Below are positions 11,184 through 22,696 of a stretch of DNA of 64,000 nucleotides, piece after piece. This DNA comes from Tenrec ecaudatus. Taxonomy: Eukaryota > Chordata > Mammalia > Afrosoricida > Tenrecidae. A model generated the notes under the pieces. That model saw nothing but the letters and a program-made list of their open reading frames with translations. It was not told where the DNA came from and did not search any database. The stretch spans positions 114,807,677 to 114,871,676 of the forward strand of contig NC_134542.1 in NCBI RefSeq assembly GCF_050624435.1, given 5' to 3'. Numbering within the stretch: the first letter of the stretch is position 1; each line of letters begins with the position of its first letter. A program made the translations under genes and the position numbers.

Positions 11184-11294
11184 AGCTCGTCCCCGAAACA
11201 CGTGCAGCTCGTCCCCCGAAACACGTGGAGCTCGTCCCTGAAACACGTGCAGCTCGTCCCTGAGACACGTGAAGCTCGTCCCTGAGACACGTGG
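11184..11294. repeat. 22-bp minisatellite with CACGTG in every unit
   Basis: Five units of 22, 23, 22, 22 and 22 bp with consensus AGCTCGTCCCTGAAACACGTG plus one variable base. Each unit carries one CACGTG palindrome; the units differ at few positions. The array is CpG-rich within an otherwise AT-biased window. No coding sequence is implied. Confidence 0.95.
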
Positions 11295-12177
11295 AGCTGC
11301 CCACCAGACGACAACTGGTTCCATCTTTTGTTTAGTCTGCCTTCCAAGGTGGTCCTCCTAACCGTAAAGTGATCCTCCTCTAGTGAGGTCATAGACACGT
11401 AGCCCTCCGCCTTTGTTCCTACTCTCCTTGGTTCTTTACAGCCCCACTTCCTCCTCCCCCCTCGCTCCATAACTGGATGCTCAGTGGTCCCCACTGAGAG
11501 CCTGTTCAGCATAGTGATGGTGCTCAGAGGAGACTGAGCAGGCAGCTTCACTATGTTAGGCTTCTGCGTGCTCTCCATCCCTCTCAGCTACAAGGATAAC
11601 TGTGTGCAGGCCTCTAAACCCCCTCCCAAGACTTCCACAGGTGCCCTAAACCCTAAGGCTGGGCCCAGGGATAATTATCATTTTCACCAGACCCCAATGA
11701 AAGGCGGAATGACATGGCAGAGCCACCGGAGCAGCAAAAAAAGTAATCATTGACGATGAAATGAATAAAAATGGAAGACGGGGGGGGCGGGAAGCTATTT
11801 TAGCTTAAATTGTTTCCCATAAAACAGTTGTGAAGGTAAAAGGTACTATCATCTTGTCAGTGTCAACATTTCTCTAACTGAATATGTTTCTGTCAATGAC
11901 TAAATCTCTCCAAGAGGGAAGTGACATTTTGCTTCATTTCTGCAGAGAAGACTGGGGCTGATCCACTGGGTAATTGTATCGATGTGCATAAGGCTATTTG
12001 TACAGAACAGGAGTGAGTGTAAACTGAGGTTTTAAGAATCTACAATGGATAGATGCCCAGAATGCTAAGCACTGCCTGCACTAATTTGACTCAATGAATA
12101 TGTATCACCTAACTTCTGCTGATATTTTTATTACTGATTTATTGGGTGGTGGATACAATAGAACTAACAAATCTCTT
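11295..12177. other. Unassigned sequence
   Basis: No gene or repeat recognised. An open frame on the minus strand (11084-11578) only reads through the minisatellite. A G-run lies near 11781-11791. Confidence 0.4.
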
Positions 12178-12486
12178 TGACAAAATTCAGCGAGCATGCT
12201 CCTCAGAATTGAAGATGTTAAGATTTCATCTCATTTTCATTGGACATGTGACCAGGAAGGACTATTCCCTGGATGAGGACATCATGTTTGGTAAAGTAAA
12301 GGGTCAGGCAAAAAAAATAATAATAAGTAAGCTCTCAACAAGTTAGATGGTCTCCATGGCTGCAGCAATGAGCTCACACCTGGAAAAAGGACTATGAGGA
12401 TGGTTCGAGAGCAGGTAGGCTTTCATTCTGCTGTGGTCATAGGGTCTTATGGGTTAAACCGATTCCACAGCACCCGACAACAACAG
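12178..12486 (+). mobile_element. RTE LINE 3' end
   Basis: Forward RTE 3' terminus: 'gctcctcagaattgaagatg', 'cattggacatgtgaccagga', 'atggctgcagcaatgagctc' and the final CACCCGACAACAACAG tail. Many substitutions and a GCTCTCAACAAG remnant of the coding end are present; it is non-functional. Confidence 0.9.
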
Positions 12487-12489
12487 ACA

Positions 12490-12690
12490 CAGGGGAGGTC
12501 CTCGTTGGAACAGGTAGGTGATTTGCACTTGACTATTAGCAGCTCAGACCCACCCAGCAGTGTGATGGAAGAAAGGCCTGGTGACCCACTTCCTTAAGGA
12601 CTGCAGCCAAGAAGGTCCTGTGAAGCAAGTTGACTTAGCACAAGAGGAGTTACAATACGTTAAAAGTTGCTTGATGACAATTTGTTTAGG
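12490..12690 (+). mobile_element. AfroSINE
   Basis: Abuts the RTE tail. GGAGGTCCTCGTTGGAACAG is a degenerate head, and GAAGAAAGGCCTGGTGACCC is the conserved middle. The 3' part is poorly preserved. Confidence 0.6.
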
Positions 12691-13404
12691 GTTTGGGGTT
12701 TAGATACACGTAAAGACTGTATGCTATTGGTTTCTCTGACTCAGCTTGGTGCAGTATTACCAGAAATCAATATTAAAATCGATCCCATTGATGTCTCTCC
12801 CATACGTCTAGCAGAACCACCTTGCTGAGCCAAGCACCACTATGTTCTAGAGTTCAATTGTACCACAAAATGAAAACAAGAGATGCCTGATAATGTGTCA
12901 AGATGTAACACTCAAGGCTCTGGTCCTGAAGGCCCCATGAGCTGGGCCCCACTGCTCCTCCTGTGCATGTGTGCAACAGATAGCATGCCACCTGAGTCCA
13001 ATTGTAGCCAACATCTTCACCTCTAAGTCCACAGGACCCATATGCCTGCTGAAAGGAAAGAAAGGAGTTTCTTTGAAGGGTTTAGAATCCCTTCCAAAGG
13101 TATCACATTAGAAACTCATAGGGAATGGGAGAAAAATGTGGAATAAAACTCTAATTCATAAAAAAGACCAGAGAGTGGTGGGACCCGCAAAACAATAGTC
13201 CTCAGTCACCCTTCTGGCCTAGAACTGAACTTACCACTGTGGATCTATTTTCAGCCAAATAATAGACATGTCACAAAAGGGAAGTGTAATACTAGGGAAG
13301 TACAAACTCCTCAAAGTAATCAACTATTTGAAATCCAAAGGACATCTGCTTGGGGACAAAGTCCAGAAGGTTAAGAAAGAAGCCCGCCACCACTGAGCAG
13401 GTTT
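12691..13404. other. Unassigned sequence
   Basis: No gene, RNA or repeat recognised. Confidence 0.4.
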
Positions 13405-13505
13405 CCACCCATTGCGGTCCCATGTGGCATTCGTGGGCTTTATACTCAGGAGCAGACAATCTCACCCTTCTCCTGCAAAGCATCTGGCGGGCTATGAACA
13501 GAAAC
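13405..13505 (-). mobile_element. AfroSINE fragment
   Basis: 'tgcggtcccatgtggcattc' at the left and 'caaagcatctggcgggctat' at the right resemble a reverse AfroSINE. Confidence 0.55.
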
Positions 13506-13642
13506 AGTAAACACATAGGGGAGGTAGGCTAAGGGATATTACATTGTGGAGATTGCAATCAATGACATGAAACCAAAGGTCTATGAACTGTTGAATAGAA
13601 AACTGATTTTCCCTGTAAACCTTTACCCAATGTACAATAAAA

Positions 13643-14163
13643 TGTGATAGTCTGGGTACTTTAGAGAAACAAATCCACAGAAACTCATGTACAAGAGAGA
13701 GTTTTATATAAAGGTTAAGTGCACATCAAGAAAACATCCCAACCCAGTGCTTCCCAAGCCCACAAGTCCAATCCGCAAAGTCCTCCTCCATCTCACAAAA
13801 CACACGCAATGATACCAACTTTTTTTTTCTCTCTCTCCTGATATCAACTTCAGGAGGAAAGCCGAGTCAGTGAATGTGTAAGCACCTCAGTGCTGGCAGG
13901 GCTCTCCATGTGGCTTCTCCATCACGCAGGGCTGCACCAGGGTAGGTCTATGTGGCTTCTCCTCAGGGATGTCCTGCAGGAAGTGAGCCTTGCCAGCTGA
14001 AGCAGGGAACTGGCTAAGGCAGCAGCACCCTAGTCTGACCATCAGAAAGCAAGAGACCCAAGAACTCGAAAGGCAAGGTTCATAGAGCCATGTATCCCTC
14101 TGCCCTTCAATTAATCCCACATGTGTTTATTGGCCCAGGTGGCACAATAAACTAACCACCTCA
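13643..14163 (-). mobile_element. MaLR-like solo LTR
   Basis: A 521-bp sibling of the 3268 element: starts TGTGATAGTCTGGGTACTTT, ends AAACTAACCACCTCA and is colinear throughout, with an extra T and CT run near 13819-13838. No target duplication is readable at the ends (TAAAA against ATTTT). No internal retroviral genes are present. Confidence 0.8.
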
Positions 14164-14224
14164 ATTTTTTAAAAAAATAAAATAAAAACAAGGATAAATA
14201 TCTCCTGTGAGAGAGAGCCAATAA

Positions 14225-14345
14225 AAAATTCACTGCCACCAAATCAATTCCTATGCTTAGAGTACCTACATAGGAGTGGCTAGAACAACTCTCTATGGCT
14301 TCCAAGATCATAAATATGTATGGAAGTAGACAGCCTCATTTTTCT
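14225..14345 (-). mobile_element. AfroSINE
   Basis: Starts 'aattcactgccaccaaatca' (the reversed 3' end with the ACTCGACGGCAGTG motif) and runs to 'gacagcctcatttttctccc'. Confidence 0.65.
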
Positions 14346-14395
14346 CCCATGCAGCAGAAAGCTAACCCCCTGCCAAGAACAAACAACAAAAAAGA

Positions 14396-14545
14396 ACACT
14401 GCCATTGAGTACATTCCAATTTAAAGTGACCCTAGAGTTTTCCAAAGCTATAAATCTACATAGGAGCAGATAGTCTCATTTTTCTCCCACAGAACAGCTA
14501 GTGGGTTGGAACCTCCGATCTTGCCATTAGCAGTCCAAAGCCCTC
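14396..14545 (-). mobile_element. AfroSINE
   Basis: Begins 'cactgccattgagtacattc', then 'ttccaaagctataaatctac', then 'agtgggttggaacctccgat' and 'ttgccattagcagtccaaag', the reversed tRNA-like head. Confidence 0.8.
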
Positions 14546-15064
14546 TCTATTTCATTGGTATTGTGCTGAACTTGATTGGTTGGCGCCAGGCAAAAACTTG
14601 TGGCCTGAAAGCAGAAATCAGCAGTGAAGAATAGAGGCAAAGCGCAGCTTGGAGAGCTCATGGCAATGTGTGTCCTCTTAATGGAAGAGATATTTGCTAG
14701 CATGCCGAGGGCATCCCTGTTCCACCTTGTGGCACATCTCTGAGCCCCGTTCTTTAATCTTCCTGTGGTTGATTCTTCTCTGAGCAACAATTGTTCTAAA
14801 CCTTCCAGCGCAAAATTGACAGAGGAAGGGAAGAAGGTCAAAACATATTCAGAAGGAAGAGCACCAATTTTTATGGTTGCATCCAATGACTACTAGCAAA
14901 TATTATTTTTATTTTTATCCCAACAGTCATAAAACAAATAATAGGACTGAAATAAAAATGAATGCCTCATACTAATATGTAAGGCATTACATTTCCCCCA
15001 TTTCTGCCCTCTGCTTTTTTCTTCGCCATCTCTAAACTAATAAAAAATTAAATTAACAATGTAA
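14546..15064. other. Unassigned sequence
   Basis: A 119-codon minus-strand frame (14527-14886) overlaps an AfroSINE end and has no domain I recognise, so it is not called as a gene. Confidence 0.4.
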
Positions 15065-15240
15065 GATGTTGCCCATGGTGACCCTATAGGGCAGAGTAGA
15101 AGTGCCTCTGTGAATTAAGACTATAAAACTTTACAGGAGTCGAAAGCCTCATTTACCCCCTTGGATCTGATGTCAATTTCAAATTGCTGCCATTGCAGTT
15201 AGCAACCCAGCGTGGAAACCTACGACACTACCAGGGTCTC
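15065..15240 (-). mobile_element. AfroSINE
   Basis: 'ggtgaccctatagggcagag', 'ttaagactataaaactttac' and the reversed head 'cattgcagttagcaaccca' are in the order expected of a reverse AfroSINE. Confidence 0.8.
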
Positions 15241-15393
15241 AGTGAGGTGGGACGGACTCGGAATTGGGTTTTGGTTTTTGTTCTAGTTTTAAGGTGGTGT
15301 TCACTTTAATAGGCAATATATTGTGAACTATCATCGCAAAAGAAGGCAAGAAATGATGCCAATTCAACCCTGATACACATCTCACTTTCAGAG

Positions 15394-15426
15394 ATGTGTG
15401 TGTGTATGTGTGTGTGTGGGGGGGGA
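15394..15426. repeat. (TG)n plus G-run microsatellite
   Basis: TG repeats interrupted by TATG, followed by a run of G. Confidence 0.9.
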
Positions 15427-17004
15427 GTTCATTATGAACTATAGTACACTTGTACACACACATGTGCACATTTCAGCAAGGGCTAAAAAACTGCTCATCA
15501 AGAAGAAGTCTTCCAAACAGGCTAGATTTGTGCTGGCCCTAGAAAGGAAGGGGCTAGAATTCGAAGATGTATATTTACTGCCCAAAGACAACTCAAAATG
15601 CCATTGACAGATAATGGAACTCATTTCATATCGGAGAGATGTGTCTTATTTTTTAAAACTGAAGGCAGAGAAACTCATTAGATTTGCTTTCACTCTTGCC
15701 ACGGAATGGCAGGGTAATTTTCGTCATACCTGCTCCTCTTTGTTTTCCTCATTTTCCTCTTCCCTTGACGTTCATTTATGTTCTCGCTCTCCATCTTTTT
15801 TTTCCCTTAAAATCTCATTTAGTTGTCACCGTAGTTCATTACTGTTGCCTGCCTCAAAGGCCCTTAATACTAACTGATTGTACATGTTTATTACACTTGA
15901 TAGGAAGTAATTTTATTGGAGCCCCTTTTGTCTCCTTTGCAAACAATCTCATGTCTCCCTGCCTGTACCACTGTCCCTAAGAAAGGACTGTTGTTAGCAT
16001 GATATGTATTCATTATGAGCAGAGAGGTCATAATGAGGATTCATGAGGCTGAAAAGCAGGTACAATGAGCCCTCCTCCGGCACAGCTGCATGCCTGATTA
16101 TAATGGAGATGATTGGTATTTATTTGGTATAATGTTCCTCATACCTAGTAGTGGCCATTTTCTCTTCATGATGAAAAGTTTGCTTGGATCAACTTATTCA
16201 GTCCATTTCTTATTTGCTAAAGTCTTACATAGCGCACATTACAAAACACTGGGCACAAATTAATTAAAATTCTATTAGTTATCACTTAACATTTATTAAA
16301 TGGTCGACCTTTTCCCAGATCCTCTAGTGGACACTGAGCTTTGATTAAAAACTAAGTTAGAGCCCCTGACCTCAAGTTTAGCTAAAAAGAAAACAGATTA
16401 GAAAGACACAAGACCCAACAACCGTTGAATAGTTAAATTAGTACAAGTATTCTTATATTTTCCCATCAGATGAGCCATTTTGAGAGGATCTCTGTTCCTC
16501 TCAGCTAACAGAGACCAAATCTATGTCTACAACTCGTTTACCTTCCTAACCCTATCTGTACTTAAAACACATCATCTGAGAACTAGAAATGAAGCATCAA
16601 TAAGAGACATACAAACAGTATAACCTATTGCCTTGGGTATATCTCCTGCTTTACTTCTCTGAAGTCTATAAACAAACCACAGAACATGTTTCTCTTCCAT
16701 TTTCATTTACTATGAAAAATTTCAACCATACATTAAATAGAATAAAATATAAACTTCCAAATACCTATCACTAGCTTCAGCAATATTCAACAATACCACC
16801 ACTTCATTTCCTGTCTTTCCGTCACCTTTCTTTTTTGTTGGGTTTCATAATCAATCCTAGCTGTCCTATCACTTAATCTATAAATATCTCTATATAGATT
16901 TCCATGTGATTAGGGTTTTTTCTTTTAACATCAAAATATTGCTGCATGTTAGGCTGGATTCTCTCGAAAACCAAAACTAGTGACACTTCTATATGCATGT
17001 ATAT
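15427..17004. other. Unassigned, with candidate conserved element and a possible L1 remnant
   Basis: Repeat-poor. The stretch 15990-16190 has the look of a conserved non-coding element (see findings). 16700-16865 ('aaaaatttcaaccatacatt' and 'ctagcttcagcaatattcaa') resembles a common ancient L1-associated 3' sequence, with low confidence. No gene found. Confidence 0.4.
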
Positions 17005-17135
17005 ACTCACTCCCATCGAATCAATGGTGACTTTGTGGGTTTCCAAGACCCACAAGCATTCTCCCATGGAGATACTACTGGTTTTGAACTGCTTACCATG
17101 TGGAGCACAGCCTAATATGCTACACAGCCAAAGCT
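17005..17135 (-). mobile_element. AfroSINE
   Basis: 'ctcccatcgaatcaatggtg' is the reversed 3' end and 'ggttttgaactgcttacca' lies at the reversed tRNA-like head. Confidence 0.7.
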
Positions 17136-17404
17136 CCATATACAGAAAAAATATTTCAAGGAAATAGCTAATACAATTGTAGACGTGGGTGAATCCTAGT
17201 CTATGCAAGTTCCAAGTTCATGGGTCAGGTGTTAAGCTAAAGGCTTCTATTGACTCAAGAAATTTGGGGGGGGCTAATAAATCCAAGATCAGTTGTCAGT
17301 TCACAGGTTCATGGCTGCCGAGATGGATGAATCCAAGGTAAGTCTCATTTAATTCAAATGTGTTTTTACTCCTTTTGGCCACCGATTTTTTGTTGTTGAA
17401 AGAA

Positions 17405-17462
17405 ATTAGCTATTCATCACTAGCTAGGATCGCTATGAGTTAGAATTGACTTCGTGGAAAAA
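17405..17462 (+). mobile_element. AfroSINE 3' end fragment
   Basis: 'ggatcgctatgagttagaat' followed by TGACTTCGTGG matches the conserved SINE end; the head is absent. Confidence 0.5.
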
Positions 17463-18650
17463 GGTTCTGTGTCATTCAACATGTCCTCTTTCTTCCTGTG
17501 TTTGCTCTAAACTGGTTGTCAGTGCTGGAGACGGCACTACATCTATGTTCAATAGTTTTAGCAACAAGATGCTGTGGACAGTGCTGTGTTCTTCCCATTG
17601 CATCACATCAGACTTAGAACATCTGACTGTTCATGTTTAATGAGGATTAGTACTTTCAGGTGATATCAATCTAGTCAATCCACTGAAAATTTCCCCTAAG
17701 AATGTTTATCCAGCATTTGTGATGGATAATTGCCTAAACTGTCTATTTCATTTAGGGTTTTACTTTGAATAATTAATTCTTGCATGTTACAGATAGACCA
17801 CTGAGTAAGACAATGTACTCATGGATTTCTTAAGATAATCAGAAAAGAAAAACCCAAATTTCACACTATTTTCAAGTAACAAAACATAAACATACTTTAA
17901 ACAATAGTCAAAAGGATGAAATGATATTTTTTCATTAAAATATATTTTCTTAGACTCCCTCACACTTTTTTAGAGCAAGAATCCTATTTAATATTTTTTT
18001 TTTAATCACACACATCTACTTGATAGTACTTGTCCTTTTAACCCCTTTACATTGGGAAAATGTGAATTATGAAAAGTTTCTATGAATTTGGTGACCTTTT
18101 AAGTAGATTTCTATTATATTAATCACAGTGGATTTCATAAAGCACACACTTGAGAAATGCCAAATATGTCATAGGGATACAATGAAATACTTTTAAGATG
18201 ATACGGGTTGTAATCTCTTCTACTTCTCTATTGCATTCCCAAACCCTGCCCCCTCCAAAGACAGATTCTGACATGAAATCTAGTCTGCTATTCTCCTTTG
18301 CATCCAAGTCCCTGGTACTGGGCTAACAGGTGTGGTAGGGGAAAGTCCCAGGCTAAGGAAGCCAGAGAGGTTGATAACCACAATGAAGAGCTGATCAAGA
18401 AAAAACGGCTGATTGGGGTAAACCTTTAGACTGTCCAAGATAGCCTGTGGGAGTTTAAAGCATCATTTCCTGGCCAGATATATTCCCCATCACCACCACA
18501 CTTGGATACTTTTTCAACCATTCTGGATACCAGGATTCTTTTTTTTTTTCAACCTCCCTTTTATAGTTTTATATATTTAGGACATTCTTTCATAGCAGCA
18601 CACACAAGCATTGTAAAAATTTATCATATATTTCAAACCAGTCCTCTATT
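17463..18650. other. Unassigned sequence
   Basis: AT-rich, with no gene or repeat recognised. Confidence 0.4.
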
Positions 18651-20050
18651 TCTTTTTTTAATCATTTTATTGGGGCTCGTACAATTTTTATCACAATCCA
18701 TACATACATCCATTGTGTCAAGCACATATGTACATTTGTTGCTATCATCATTCTCAAAACATTGGCTTTCTACTTGAGCCCTTAATATCGATAGAAATGC
18801 TCATTTTCCCCCTCCCTCACCACTCCTCCTTACCCCATATACCCTTCATAATTCATAAATTATTGTTGTTTTGTCATATGTTACACTGTCCGATGTCTCG
18901 CCCTGCCCTCTTCTCTGCTGTCCATCTCCCTGGGAGGAGGCTATATGTAGATTCTTGTAATCGGTTCCCCCTTTCTAACCCAAATTCCCTCTACCCTCCA
19001 GGCATCGCCACTCACATCACTGGTCCTGGAGGAGTCATCTGTCCTGGTTTCCCTGTGTTTCCAGTTGCAATTTGTACCAATGTACATCCTCTGATCTAGC
19101 CAGATTTGTAAGGTAAAATTGGGATCATGCTAGTGGGTGGGAAGGAAGCATTTAGGAACTAGAGGAAAGTTAAATGTTTCATCGTTGCTACCCTGCTCCC
19201 TGTATGGCTCATCTCCTCCCCATAACCCTTCAGTAAGGGGGTGTCCAGTTGGCTACCGATGGGCTTTGAGTCTCCACTCTGCATTCACCCACATTTACAA
19301 TGATATGCATTTTTGTTCTTTGATGCTGATATCTGATCCCTTCGACAGCTCGTGGTCACACAGGCTGGTGTGTTTCTTCCATGTGGACTTTGATACTTCT
19401 CAGCTAGATGGCTGCTTGTTTATCTTCAAGCCTTTAAGACCCCAGATCCTATATCTTTTGATAGCCGGGCACCATCAGCTTTCTTCACCACATTTGCTTA
19501 TGCATACATTTGTCTTCATTGATCATATAAAGAAGGTAGACACTCACTGATATGATTTTTAGTTCTTTTAGGTCTGATAAACTAGTCCCTTCGACAGCTT
19601 GTGGTCACACAGGCTGGTGTGTTTCTTCCATGTGGACTTTGATACTTCTCAGCTAGATGGCTGCTTGTTTATCTTCAAGCCTTTAAGACCCCAGATCCTA
19701 TATCTTTTGATAGCCGGGCACCATCAGCTTTCTTCACCACATTTGCTTATGCATACATTTGTCTTCATTGATCATATAAAGAAGGTAGACACTCACTGAT
19801 ATGATTTTTAGTTCTTTTAGGTCTGATAAACTAGTCCCTTCGACAGCTTGTGGTCACACAGGCTGGTGTGCTTCTTCCATGTGGGCTTTGATGCTTCTCA
19901 GCTAGATGACTGCTTATTTATCTTCAAGCCTTTAAGACCCCAGATACTATATCTTTTGATAGTCGAGCACCATCAGCTCTCTTCACCACATTTACTTATG
20001 CACACATTTTTCTTCAGCAATCGTGTCAGGAAGGTGTGCATCCCAGACTT
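18651..20050 (-). mobile_element. Afrotherian-type L1 3' region
   Basis: Starts with a T-run and 'atcattttattggggctcgt', i.e. a reversed poly-A end. It continues with 'tacatacatccattgtgtca', the 'gagcccttaatatcgatag' block, 'ggaggaggctatatgtagat', and a tandem 249-bp unit from 19338. The sequence is a long 3' untranslated region; no ORF2 is present. Open frames here (for instance 128 and 137 codons near 18713-19550) are artefacts of CT-rich text. Paralogous copies are at 27934 and, older, at 34652. Family assignment is from memory. Confidence 0.65.
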
Positions 20051-20084
20051 CTTAATGTATGTCTTGTGGATATGTGAGTTCCTG
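19338..20084. repeat. 249-bp tandem repeat, three units
   Basis: The CCCTTCGACAGCT start recurs at 19338, 19587 and 19836, exactly 249 bp apart. Units 1 and 2 are almost identical (the first has AGCTCGTGG where the second has AGCTTGTGG). Unit 3 is clearly diverged and its end differs (CTTCAGCAATCGTGTCAGGA). Units lie inside the L1 3' region; the 28.7-kb copy has a single unit. Confidence 0.95.
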
Positions 20085-20107
20085 CTTGGTTCATATGGTG
20101 TTTATCA

Positions 20108-20272
20108 CAATCAGCTGCTAACTGAAAGGTTAAAGATTTGAGTCTATTCAGAGTCACCTCGGGACAAAAACCACAATCAGCCATTGCAAGCTGAGTAGAG
20201 TACAGGTCTACTCTCACACATTTGGGGTAGCAGTGAGTTGGAATTGATTCACTGGCAAGTAGCTAGTTTATT
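20108..20272 (+). mobile_element. AfroSINE
   Basis: 'atcagctgctaactgaaagg', 'tcagagtcacctcgggacaa' and the end 'gtgagttggaattgattcac' match the forward SINE. Confidence 0.8.
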
Positions 20273-21262
20273 CACAGATGTGTGAGATATACTATTGATT
20301 TTGTAGACAATGTTTCCTATGTATATCAATCAACAGATGTTTTTTTACAATAACTTTAAGCAGTTTCCTTCCTTCCCCCACTTCACTGAGGTCTACAGTC
20401 CCACAAATGCTCACTTTGGCTATTTAGTTCTTGATGTATCATCTGTAGAATCTCCATTCTTCACAACTCCACAATAATGGTCAGAGTATTATCCATCAAA
20501 GACCCAAGGACCTTTTGTGCATAAATCCAAACATGTACACATTCCCAAGAGCACCCTTTAGGCTAGTCAGTTATCCCCCAAGGCCAACCAGACAGCCCAC
20601 AGAACTATCTGTCCTGGTAGTCATCAAGACAAATAACCCCAATGGTCTACACCCAACAAGAAATACAGTGCGGGGGGTGGGGGGATTATTTTACACAAAC
20701 ATAAGAGAAAATATAAGCAACAGATTCATAAAGTTCTTCACTTCTAATCACATGAAACTGAAACTGACAGCTGGGGAAACACTCTCTTGCTAAGTCAAAA
20801 CAGAGGGTATAATCATCTGGTAGAGCTGGTTGTTCAAGAAAAGCTACTGGGCTAAGCAGGTCAAGAACCTAAACTAATACTTGAATTAAGCACCCTTGGG
20901 GGCCCCAGCCCAACCCTTTTCCTTCTGTACCATAGGCCATTTGATGTTCCGGCTGATGTTCTTCACACAATTGAAAGCATGTCATTCAAGAACTCCTGAA
21001 GTGAAGCTTTTGAAATTGTGAAGTAATAAAGCAATTTGTCACATGTAGAACTGGCCTTACATAGAAGCTGGGAAGATAAAGTACAGCTATAATCCATCAA
21101 TCATAAAAGACTTGGAAAGTGTCTTGGGTGAGTCAGTTCCATGGAAATGTACCCCTTAGGAGGATGGGGCGGGGGGGCTAAATCCTGCTTCAGCGTTGGC
21201 CTCAAAAGAACAGTGAAGATGTCAGCTACACAATCCCTGACTTCAGCTTGACTGTAGAGCCC
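20273..21262. other. Unassigned sequence
   Basis: No gene recognised. G-rich patches occur at 20672-20686 and 21169-21178. Confidence 0.4.
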
Positions 21263-21797
21263 TGTGGTAGTTACATAATCTGGTGTCAATTTGAGGATTG
21301 AGGGTGTAGCGGTGGAGTCAAGTCTATCATTGAGGATCTAGCCAATGAGGTCTCTATGTGGGCATGACCTTCTCCTGAGGATTCTGGGAACTCCTGCATT
21401 TCCTCCTTGGAGGTGGGAGACGCTCTCTCTGCTCAATTCATTGGAGACTCTCTACTAACAAGGCTTACTCCCTACAAGACATTTCCAACGAGAAGCCACA
21501 TGAAGCCACCCTGACCCCTGCCAGCACTGAGATGCTTACAACACCACTGGATCCACAAGACTCCCCATCCACTGGCCTGTGATCTTCCTGCATTTGTCAT
21601 CACTGCATGTGTTTCATGAGTCTGAAGAGGACTTTATACATTGGTACCAGACATATAGGCTAATATAGGATTTATGGACTTGATCTGGACTGGGCTGGGA
21701 TGTTTTCTCAATATTCAGTTGCTTTTATATATAAAGTTCTTGCTTATACATGACTGTGTTTATGAATTTGTTTCTGTAATCTACCCAGACTGACACA
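21263..21797 (+). mobile_element. MaLR-like solo LTR with intact target duplication
   Basis: A 535-bp element with TG...CA ends (TGTGGTAGTTACATAATC at the start, CAGACTGACACA at the end). It is flanked by a perfect AGCCC duplication (21258-21262 and 21798-21802). The CAGACTxACACA end and 5-bp duplication point to the ERVL-MaLR group. A TATATAAAG box near 21728-21736 may be the LTR promoter or end-processing region. There is no internal region. Confidence 0.85.
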
Positions 21798-22167
21798 AGC
21801 CCTTGTCTAAATGTTTTTAAAAAATGGAGAAAAGAAATTGCCACAAAACAAAAGTTAAGTCTAATCTCTCCATCAGGCCTCTAGTCTAATACTCTTCTTA
21901 ATTTCCTTGTAGAATTGCTCAATCAAAATTTACTCTGACATACAAATCAGAAAATATTAAAAATATATTAGGTTGACACTCATTTGTGCCTTGAAAAATA
22001 AATCTTGACAAGTCACATGACATTTCTCTAACAGAATTAATGTCTTCTCCCCAAGTAATAAAGCAAGGTTCAAAATCCACCCATCCATCCATTCATTTAA
22101 TAGGTGCTTGGAGATAAAAAGATGAAAACGACCAGGTGCTGATCCAAAACACTTTTTTGCCCTAACT
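21798..22167. other. Unassigned spacer
   Basis: AT-rich spacer; no gene or repeat recognised. Confidence 0.4.
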
Positions 22168-22560
22168 TGCAGACGTTAGCTGCCATAAAATCTGATCTGA
22201 CTTATGGCAACCCCATGTACAACAGAGTAAAAGGTCACATGGTCATGCACCATCCCCACAATTATTGGTATGAACAAGTTTATTTCTGCAGCCACTGTGT
22301 ATTTTGATGCCTTCCAACACAGGGAACTCGCATTTCAGTGATTTATAGGATTTTCACACTCTAATTTCTGTAAACAGGTCATCACATATTTTTTCTTGGT
22401 CTGGCTTAGTCTGGAAACTCACAGTAGCCTGTCACCTATGGATGCTCCTGCTGGCATTTGAAATATTAATGGCAATGTTTCTAAAATCATAGCAACAAAC
22501 AAGTTGCTAGGTATTTATTCATAGCTATATGCGCCAAAGTGAAGCAAACTGACAGATGAG
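22168..22560 (-). mobile_element. RTE internal-deletion derivative
   Basis: Minus strand. The left end is the RTE 3' terminus ('gttagctgccataaaatctg', 'caaccccatgtacaacagag') and the right part is the RTE 5' leader ('gcttagtctggaaactcac', CTGCTGGCATTTGAAATATT, 'aaatcatagcaacaaaca'). The coding body is missing. Confidence 0.75.
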
Positions 22561-22696
22561 TTGTGAATGGTCTAAATCGAGACATTGATAACCATGCATT
22601 CACAGTCACACACAGGTGAAAACCTATCAGACTATGGTTGAGCATATTCAGTTTTTCAGCGAGGAATAAGACAAGGCCGCACAAGGTTTGTTTATA

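Noticed and set aside
11084..11578. 164-codon minus frame with repeated Ser-Gly-Thr-Ser-type units
   Set aside because: The repeats are the 22-bp minisatellite translated; the rest is SINE and unique sequence without domain.
19137..19799. Repeated frames with the same peptide (SHRLVCFFHVDFDTSQLDG)
   Set aside because: The repetition reflects the 249-bp tandem unit of an L1 3' region; 249 is divisible by three so frames stay open by chance.
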